From JAAFHB01 sp037128295 (GTDB taxonomy: Bacteria; Bacteroidota; Bacteroidia; Bacteroidales; Prolixibacteraceae): 5,808 nt of DNA. The position numbers and the translations under genes were made by a program. The notes beneath the pieces were generated by a model, which saw nothing but the letters and a program-made list of their open reading frames with translations, was not told the origin of the DNA and searched no databases. The stretch is taken from positions 1 to 5,808 of the forward strand of contig JBAXWR010000394.1 of assembly GCA_037128295.1 (NCBI GenBank), written 5' to 3'. Below are positions 1 through 4,322 of this stretch, one piece after another; position 1 is the stretch's first letter, and each line of letters starts with the position of its first letter.

Positions 1-759
1 TTTTGATGCCCAATAAGGGGTCTCCTCAATTGTATTCATTTTCTTTACCTTTCCCCTTAATTGAAATCTTCTCCAATGCGTATCTTCCCAAATTATTTTG
101 TTTTTATCATAGGTATATTCAGGAATATTTGGAGTTACAACATTCACATTACCCAAATTGAATTGGGAATTATCTTCCTCTAAAATAATGGAATACCAAG
201 CGGGAGTAACCGAACAATAGAATGAGATATAGTTTGCCGCTTGCTCATGGATTTGGGCAATAATATCGTCATCGGTCTGAGCAGATTTTAAAGATGAAGC
301 AGAAGTGTTTATTTTTCGAAGTCGAATCTTATCACCTGTTTTAAAGCCTTCGCCCTGAATAAAAAAAAGGGCATCTTTAGCAATTGGGTATTGTACCTTT
401 GGCAATACCAAATTTTTTATTGGAGAAGCAATGATTTTGGCAGTACAATGCTCCTTTATCGAACTTCCAACTGTTACAGTTATTGTTGTTTCTCCATTAG
501 CCAGAGCGGTAACAATACCCTGATCGTCAACGGTGGCAACACTGGTGTCGGATGAGCTCCAACTAGCACCAGTTATCGACGCATTAACCGGGTCAACAAT
601 TAATAAGAGTTTTTCCCTACCACCTGTTACCAACGATAACGTGGATTTACAAAACTGTGCTGACGTAGCGATAGAATTTACTCCTGGATCATCTCCTTTA
701 CGACACGAAGTGAGGAAGAATATTCCCAGAACAATTAAAAATTTATTTTTTATTCTCAT
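1..759 (-). CDS. BIG2-domain lipoprotein, partial (C-terminus beyond the left edge)
   Basis: An open frame runs from ATG at 759 to the window edge without a stop, giving 253 residues of a longer protein. Residues 1-18 form a short lipoprotein signal (basic start, hydrophobic core) with lipobox L-T-S-C and lipidated Cys19. The next residues, R-K-G-D-D, put two acidic residues at +5/+6, which resembles the surface-export signal of Bacteroidota lipoproteins, so surface exposure is possible. Residues about 36-110 match a bacterial Ig-like BIG2 domain: the characteristic W-S-S-S-D-x-S-V-A-T-V-D stretch (67-78) is followed by G-I-V-T-A-L-A-N-G (81-89) and T-T-I-T-V. Residues about 113-208 look like a second beta-sandwich, perhaps IPT/TIG-like (F-I-Q-G-E-G-F near 133-139). 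A third segment starts near 210. Such proteins usually act in adhesion or as structural parts of the cell surface, but the missing C-terminus may hold the functional domain. It is the last gene of the co-oriented series, 155 bases after the SUMF1-type gene. Confidence 0.85.
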   Translation of the reverse strand, partial: MRIKNKFLIVLGIFFLTSCRKGDDPGVNSIATSAQFCKSTLSLVTGGREKLLLIVDPVNASITGASWSSSDTSVATVDDQGIVTALANGETTITVTVGSSIKEHCTAKIIASPIKNLVLPKVQYPIAKDALFFIQGEGFKTGDKIRLRKINTSASSLKSAQTDDDIIAQIHEQAANYISFYCSVTPAWYSIILEEDNSQFNLGNVNVVTPNIPEYTYDKNKIIWEDTHWRRFQLRGKVKKMNTIEETPYWASK

Positions 760-914
760 AACATTATTAAAGGTTTGAATTGATAAAATGGACAAATAGA
801 CTGAACTTCCTTACATGACAGTAGATTAAAATTAAGTCTTGAAATAGATGGCATTAATGTCGTATTTCTGCTCGTTGCCTTTCATTTGAGTCAACCAAGG
901 GCAAATTAGCCTTA
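760..914. other. 155-base intergenic gap between the SUMF1-type and BIG2 lipoprotein genes
   Basis: No gene is seen here. The gap holds one imperfect hairpin (875-904) and no clear promoter. The closest match to TAnnTTTG on the minus strand is TCTATTTG (797-804), one base off and without an upstream TTTG at the usual spacing. Either the downstream lipoprotein is read from the upstream transcript, or its promoter is not recognisable by eye. Confidence 0.5.
875..904 (-). other. weak RNA hairpin downstream of the SUMF1-type gene
   Basis: The arms 875-882 and 897-904 pair at 7 of 8 positions (minus strand UUGCCCUU with AAAGGCAA) around a 14-base loop, starting about 10 bases after the TGA stop at 915-917. 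No U-tract follows on the minus strand, so this is not a convincing intrinsic terminator. It could be a weak 3'-end or processing structure, or chance. Confidence 0.25.
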
Positions 915-1805
915 TCAGAGGAGTACAATACGGAAACCAATACTGGGGCCGGCCTTGACTGAGGAGAGAAAATTGCGTTGTGCACTTCGGCATAGTTGCG
1001 CACCTTTTTCCCAGCAACCACCGCGAACTACGCGCTCTGTCCCTGCCGGTGCACCGATTGGGTTCGTTTGAATAGCCGGATAAGTTCCGTACCAATCGCT
1101 ACACCATTCAAAAACATTGCCATGCATTGAACACAAACCCCATGCATTTGCAGAATAAGTAGTTACAGCTTGGTTTTTGCCCGGATAAATTACGTTTGTA
1201 TTTGTACAATTACTTAATGGATAAGACCATTCGTAATTAGCTTGAGAGTTGCTCAAACAACTACCCGTATTAAATTGTGTAGTCCCACCTGCGCGACAAG
1301 CATATTCCCACTCCGCTTCGGTTGGTAACCGACCACCTGCATCTTTGGCAAACTCAGCAGCACCATACCACTTTACATAGATAACCGGATAGTCTTCGTA
1401 ACCTGACACCGGAATCCATTTTCCACCTGTGAAATGCAATCCCCAATCATAGCTTGCCAAAGAACTTTCCAAAATTAATACCTGGCCTGAATAAGTACCG
1501 GTAGCGTATTTGCCATCTTTGCCAATGTTTTTACTATTTAAGAATATCGCATATTGGGCATTGGTAATCTCAAATTTGCTCATTTTGAATGCACTTAAGG
1601 TTACTGTATGTTGTATTTCATCCGAATATCTACCAACCTCATTTGTAGGGCTACCCATTGTAAAAGTACCGCCAGAGATCTGCACGGTAGGAATACCTGA
1701 AGTATCGAGGTTGACAACATCCTGATTTTTTGTACAAGCTGCTATAATCAAAGAACATATACCAATTATTGCAATCGGGTAAATCCAAATTCTGTTTTTT
1801 TTCAT
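915..1805 (-). CDS. FGE-sulfatase/SUMF1-type domain lipoprotein
   Basis: The product has 296 residues. Residues 1-23 are a lipoprotein signal ending in lipobox I-A-A-C, with lipidated Cys24. Residues about 42-294 are a complete FGE-sulfatase (SUMF1) domain. Its landmarks in order are G-G-T-F-x-M-G-S (45-52), M-S-K-F-E-I-T-N-A-Q-Y (75-85), G-R-L-P-T-E-A-E-W-E-Y-A-C-R-A-G (158-173), G-N-V-F-E-W-C-S-D-W (229-238), R-G-G-C-W (261-265), C-R-S-A (272-275) and a G-F-R ending (290-292). True formylglycine-generating enzymes bind copper through two cysteines five positions apart. Here the nearest pair, Cys264 and Cys272, is eight apart and the first lies in the R-G-G-S/C-W turn, so formylglycine synthesis is unlikely. 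The domain is also used as a binding or structural fold, for instance in the gliding and secretion lipoproteins GldJ and GldK, but this protein is too short to be either. The role is therefore open: an envelope-bound lectin-like or scaffold protein is plausible. It starts 41 bases after the zinc-ribbon gene, directly behind a 13-base tandem repeat. Its 3' part (961-1080) is about 56% GC, above its neighbours. Confidence 0.93.
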   Translation of the reverse strand: MKKNRIWIYPIAIIGICSLIIAACTKNQDVVNLDTSGIPTVQISGGTFTMGSPTNEVGRYSDEIQHTVTLSAFKMSKFEITNAQYAIFLNSKNIGKDGKYATGTYSGQVLILESSLASYDWGLHFTGGKWIPVSGYEDYPVIYVKWYGAAEFAKDAGGRLPTEAEWEYACRAGGTTQFNTGSCLSNSQANYEWSYPLSNCTNTNVIYPGKNQAVTTYSANAWGLCSMHGNVFEWCSDWYGTYPAIQTNPIGAPAGTERVVRGGCWEKGAQLCRSAQRNFLSSVKAGPSIGFRIVLL

Positions 1806-1836
1806 GATAGTTTATATTGATAATTTATATTGATAG
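1806..1836. repeat. 13-base tandem repeat (2.4 copies) abutting a start codon
   Basis: On the plus strand, GATAGTTTATATT (1806-1818) is followed directly by GATAATTTATATT (1819-1831), one mismatch in 13, and then GATAG (1832-1836). The array ends at the base next to the start codon of the SUMF1-type gene (ATG at 1803-1805, minus strand) and fills most of the 41-base gap. It may be an AT-rich leader that keeps the ribosome site unstructured, a repeated binding site, or slippage-derived sequence whose copy number varies. Confidence 0.7.
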
Positions 1837-1846
1837 TCAGTTATAT

Positions 1847-2563
1847 TTATTTGTAACCATTTCCTTTACACCTGGAACAAATATGGGTACCTTCGCAATG
1901 CTTACATTTATGATTGTGTGCAATACAATACGAATCGGAACATCTAACTCCTAATTGGTTCTCTACACATGCTTTTGATTGACCGGCTGAATTGCAATAT
2001 GGACATTTGCCTGTACCATTACAGTAGCCACATTGGCGTTGTGTACCACTCGTAATATTTATATTCTGTTGATTTGATTCGTAACTAATAGTCGTGTTTT
2101 GAGTTTGTCGTCTTGACTCTGCAATAAGGTACTCTTTATAATCATTCCAATCCGGCTCTGAAAATCCATCTTCGACTCCAATGACTAAAGTTTTGGTTAA
2201 AGATTCGCCATACCTGATTGTAATCCGGTCTCCATACGAAAGTTCCCAGTCATCATCCCCTGCAATCACCATTACAACCATTGGATTACTTTTGTCAACA
2301 TTTAAAGACATAGACATCCGTTTTGTCCGACCGCTATCTTGAATACGAGCTGATACCTCTTCAAAACCATTCATTCGGGCAAGAGTAAAAAAGCATATGA
2401 TCGTTTTGCCATCAAAACATGTATATGAATGTTTCGTTTCAATTTTGCTATATGCATTCTGCATATTCATCTGAAATTGGAGATCATACAACTCGTATTG
2501 CCCGTAACTACTTAGTTGACAGAACAAGGCTAAAAGCAGTCCAAAAATAATTTTTGTTTTCAT
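1847..2563 (-). CDS. secreted protein with C-terminal DnaJ-like CxxCxGxG zinc ribbon
   Basis: The product has 238 residues. Residues 1 to about 21 are a Sec signal peptide (M-K-T-K, then a hydrophobic core) with probable cleavage near S-Y-G/Q. Cys15 lies inside the core behind Phe and does not make a lipobox. Residues about 23-150 are a head domain I do not recognise. It reads as beta-rich (alternating hydrophobic stretches at 85-102 and 108-130) and ends in a charged D-W-N-D-Y-K-E-Y segment. A Gln/Asn/Thr-rich linker spans about 150-177. The tail 178-238 has eleven cysteines: CGYCNGTG (178-185), CPYCNSAG (187-194), C199, CSDSYC (208-213), CKHC (220-223) and CSRCKGNG (229-236), plus His216, His218, His222 and His227. 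This is the CxxCxGxG pattern of DnaJ-type zinc ribbons, enough for two or more zinc sites. The last residues, CKGNGYK, parallel the end of the protein at 4323-5777. The ATG at 2561-2563 is fixed by an in-frame TAA 9 bases upstream (TAA AAA TCA ACA ATG). No enzymatic function is claimed; the head could bind a ligand or partner. Confidence 0.88.
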   Translation of the reverse strand: MKTKIIFGLLLALFCQLSSYGQYELYDLQFQMNMQNAYSKIETKHSYTCFDGKTIICFFTLARMNGFEEVSARIQDSGRTKRMSMSLNVDKSNPMVVMVIAGDDDWELSYGDRITIRYGESLTKTLVIGVEDGFSEPDWNDYKEYLIAESRRQTQNTTISYESNQQNINITSGTQRQCGYCNGTGKCPYCNSAGQSKACVENQLGVRCSDSYCIAHNHKCKHCEGTHICSRCKGNGYK

Positions 2564-2638
2564 TGTTGATTTTTATTAAACTGTGAAATGGGATTCCCTC
2601 CTTTAAAAAAATCAGGATCAATGTTGCCCTCTTTTGAT

Positions 2639-3121
2639 TTAGAATTTATGATCTGATTTAACGTGATCACAATTTTTACAATGCCAGTCCGCTCTAGAAC
2701 GTGGTTTATAACCAGAACATGTGCATTTGTGACGATCTCCAGTACAAAACTCACCTTCCCTGCCTGTAAAAGAAAGATTTCTTCCAGAGTTACCATAAAC
2801 CCAATAAATTGACTGTCCATTAGGAAAATATACATACAACTTTTCTCCGCGTTGCCATGTCCAGCCGACACCTGGGCCAATTGAAAATGATCCGCCTGCA
2901 CTAAGAGTAAATGGCCAAGTTCTTTGTTGATTGAGTTGTTCATTGACACATTTAACCGTTACAGACAAGTTATATTCGGTCTGATTATTTCCCTGAAAGT
3001 ACACGAACTGATTTCCGGAATAATCGGTACCAACATGGAATCCTCCTGTTATAGGAGCGTTTTGACTATGCGCCAATAGATTAAAAAATATAAAAATTGC
3101 TGTCAGATAAATATTTTTCAT
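2639..3121 (-). CDS. small secreted beta-rich protein with C-terminal Cys/His cluster
   Basis: The product has 160 residues and I do not recognise the family. Residues 1-20 are a Sec signal peptide with likely cleavage after A-H-S-Q. Residues about 21-122 are rich in aromatic and beta-forming residues (Y-F-Q-G-N-N, W-P-F-T-L, G-W-T-W-Q, Y-V-Y-F-P, Y-W-V-Y-G) and suggest one small beta-sandwich. The tail 126-160 carries Cys126, then C-T-C (133-135), C-K-N-C-D-H (148-153) and a final H158. This CxC-x12-CxxCxH-x4-H arrangement can supply six metal ligands, so zinc binding is likely but inferred. Unlike the next gene's tail it lacks CxxCxGxG, so it is a different ribbon type. A TAnnTTTG match and an operator-like dyad lie in the 129 bases upstream, making this the probable first gene of a 2639-3121 / 1847-2563 / 915-1805 transcript. 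A competing frame across 2560-2949 is judged a shadow, because only this frame has a signal peptide and ordered Cys motifs. Confidence 0.85.
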   Translation of the reverse strand: MKNIYLTAIFIFFNLLAHSQNAPITGGFHVGTDYSGNQFVYFQGNNQTEYNLSVTVKCVNEQLNQQRTWPFTLSAGGSFSIGPGVGWTWQRGEKLYVYFPNGQSIYWVYGNSGRNLSFTGREGEFCTGDRHKCTCSGYKPRSRADWHCKNCDHVKSDHKF

Positions 3122-3153
3122 TTTCGATTTTGCTTAAAAGTTTTGTATTTGAC

Positions 3154-3168
3154 TGTAAACGGTTCACA
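3154..3168. promoter_or_regulatory. operator-like dyad in the leader of the 2639-3121 gene
   Basis: TGTAAACGGTTCACA is an inverted repeat with 6 of 7 base pairs around a central G. It lies 33-47 bases upstream of the ATG at 3121 and downstream of the putative -7 box at 3200-3207, a position where a bound regulator would block transcription. The TGTAAACG half resembles LacI/CcpA-type sites, but the odd spacing does not fit their even 14-base consensus. The regulator is unknown and chance is possible. Confidence 0.25.
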
Positions 3169-3174
3169 AGCCCT

Positions 3175-3186
3175 AATATTAATATT
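3175..3186. repeat. AATATTAATATT perfect palindrome
   Basis: A 12-base perfect palindrome, also a tandem AATATT pair, lies between the operator-like dyad and the -7 box in the 129-base intergenic region. In AT-rich DNA such a palindrome can occur by chance. Its position near the probable transcription start makes it worth recording. Confidence 0.3.
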
Positions 3187-3199
3187 TTTGTTTCTTCAC

Positions 3200-3207
3200 C
3201 AAAAGTA
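3200..3207 (-). promoter_or_regulatory. putative Bacteroidota -7 promoter element (TAnnTTTG)
   Basis: The minus strand reads TACTTTTG here, an exact match to the Bacteroidota sigma-A -7 consensus TAnnTTTG. It would start a transcript near position 3193 with a leader of about 70 bases before the ATG at 3121. No TTTG-type -33 element is seen 19-21 bases upstream, so it is either a weak or activated promoter, or a chance match. It sits in the longest gap among the first five genes, where a promoter is most expected. Confidence 0.4.
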
Positions 3208-3250
3208 ATATCATCCATTTCCTGTGTTTCGTTACCTTAGTGATTTTTAT

Positions 3251-4291
3251 TTATTTGATGTAATAGCTTAGACCTATATTTCCTTCAAGCATACCCGATC
3301 CTCCTGAATTTTCACCTAGGCCAGTCATGTAACCAACCGATAGTTCAAGAGCAAGCTTTTCGGAGATAGATTTTGAATAGCCGATTTGTCCATCGATACT
3401 AAAAAACACATCACCTTCTTCGGGTATCTGCATATAAAAATTAGGTTCAACGAAAATGTCGCTTAAATAATAGCGAACCCCTGAACCAAAGTAAATACTA
3501 GTAGTTGATGATGATTTTTCGGAAGTTCTATATGTATTCCATTGCCAGAATTTAGTTAATTTACCATTTATTGTAAGTAAATAGGGCTCGTAAACTGAAG
3601 TAGCTTTTGATGGTATAGTCATTTTAGTATATGCCGCCCCAACAAAAGGTAAAACAGCCAAATTCTTCGATAAAAAATAACCCATCTTTAGTTTCCATGT
3701 CAGGTTCAGAAATTTATAATCTCCCGGATCAAGTATATAATTATACCCAACTTGCTGGTTAATAAAAATATTTCTGTCATTTTCCAAATCATCATTGTTT
3801 TCTTTCACAATCACCACATCGGCTTTCTTGTTTTTGGAAAATCCTTTTGTTTCTACCTTTTTTTCAGGAACTACACTTTCATCCTTTTCGCGGATTTGGG
3901 TAACGGCACTATTTATCTTCTTATTTTGCGGCAATTCCTTTGCACACATTTGTCCAGACAAACTCACCTTGTCTCCCACTTTGAGTTTAGCAATGGCATT
4001 TACCGGAATAACTTTTCCTGCAACCGAATAGTTGCTCTTGGTCTCGGTAATTTCAAGCGTAGCTATTAGCTCTCCAACTTTTGTAATCTGCAGCTTGGTA
4101 ACAGGGTGAACCATTACTTTAGGTTCGGAAAATACCTGTAATCGGTCGCCTACTTTAACATCAGTAGCTGTATAATCTACAATAACTGATGTTCCTTCAA
4201 TTTCAATAATGTAACCTTTTGTGGAGGTTTGGGCAAAAAGGGACACACCAAATCCCAATAAGAATAATAAGAAAAGAATTTTGGTTTTCAT
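3251..4291 (-). CDS. FlgT-C-like domain fused to a probable outer-membrane beta-barrel
   Basis: The product has 346 residues. Residues 1-20 are a Sec signal peptide with likely cleavage at S-L-F-A/Q. Residues 24-109 form a compact beta domain: K-G-Y-I-I-E, D-V-K-V-G-D-R-L-Q-V (44-53), H-P-V-T-K (62-66), G-E-L-I-A-T-L-E-I (73-81), Y-S-V-A (88-91) and K-V-G-D-K-V (104-109). The order 'short strand, VGDxL, xPxTx, GxLxVxxV, SxA, VGDxV' resembles the C-terminal domain of flagellar-motor protein FlgT; I infer fold similarity only. The same domain, about 80% identical, occurs in the gene upstream. A charged Lys/Glu linker spans about 110-172. Residues about 175-346 have alternating aromatic/hydrophobic strands and turns (Y-F-G-S-G-V-R-Y-Y-L, F-S-I-D-G-Q-I-G-Y, L-A-L-E-L-S-V-G-Y) and end in G-L-S-Y-Y-I-K, as expected for a small 8-10-strand outer-membrane barrel, although the last residue is Lys rather than an aromatic. 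It lies only 31 bases after the upstream lipoprotein gene, so co-transcription is likely. Function unknown. Confidence 0.88.
   Translation of the reverse strand: MKTKILFLLFLLGFGVSLFAQTSTKGYIIEIEGTSVIVDYTATDVKVGDRLQVFSEPKVMVHPVTKLQITKVGELIATLEITETKSNYSVAGKVIPVNAIAKLKVGDKVSLSGQMCAKELPQNKKINSAVTQIREKDESVVPEKKVETKGFSKNKKADVVIVKENNDDLENDRNIFINQQVGYNYILDPGDYKFLNLTWKLKMGYFLSKNLAVLPFVGAAYTKMTIPSKATSVYEPYLLTINGKLTKFWQWNTYRTSEKSSSTTSIYFGSGVRYYLSDIFVEPNFYMQIPEEGDVFFSIDGQIGYSKSISEKLALELSVGYMTGLGENSGGSGMLEGNIGLSYYIK
3965..4222 (-). repeat. FlgT-C-like domain, copy B (residues 24-109 of the barrel protein)
   Basis: This coding segment matches the segment at 5064-5321. By eye, 69 of 86 aligned residues are identical with no gaps, and a roughly 104-base stretch from 4091 aligns with that from 5190 at about 82% nucleotide identity. 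Similarity stops at both domain ends. It is therefore a duplicated domain-coding block, not a whole-gene duplication. Confidence 0.9.
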
Positions 4292-4322
4292 AGAAGTATC
4301 GTTTTTAGATTTTTAACAATGA

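Noticed and set aside
533..778. An 81-codon plus-strand open frame opposite the BIG2 lipoprotein start.
   Set aside because: It is antisense to a coding region with lipobox and a canonical BIG2 motif and shows no features of its own.
797..804. TCTATTTG on the minus strand as a promoter for the BIG2 lipoprotein.
   Set aside because: It is one base off the -7 consensus and has no -33 element at the right spacing; too weak to list as a promoter.
832..1095. An 87-codon open frame on the minus strand overlapping the end of the SUMF1-type gene.
   Set aside because: It is an out-of-frame shadow of a well-supported domain; its Arg/Ser/Cys-rich composition looks like the antiphase reading of the GC-rich motif region.
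915..1805. Identification of the SUMF1-type lipoprotein as GldK or GldJ of the gliding/type IX secretion machinery.
   Set aside because: Those proteins are much longer and sit next to other gld genes; at 296 residues, with no gld neighbours seen, only the shared fold is supported.
2596..2604. AAAGGAGGG (minus strand), a strong Shine-Dalgarno look-alike upstream of the 1847-2563 gene.
   Set aside because: It lies 32 bases from the ATG, too far to act. An in-frame TAA between it and the ATG excludes an earlier start, and genes of this phylum rarely rely on such sites.
2560..2949. A 129-codon open frame on the minus strand that bridges the 2639-3121 and 1847-2563 genes and stops in an ATGA overlap with the latter.
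   Set aside because: It starts inside the 2639-3121 gene without a signal peptide or recognisable motif. The other frame has a signal peptide and an ordered Cys/His tail up to its stop. The ATGA overlap is noted but is probably chance.
3752..4069. Plus-strand open frames of 105 and 78 codons opposite the FlgT-C-like/barrel gene, and another of 71 codons at 1510-1725.
   Set aside because: All are antisense shadows; their hydrophobic character mirrors the Lys/Glu-rich linker and beta strands encoded on the minus strand.
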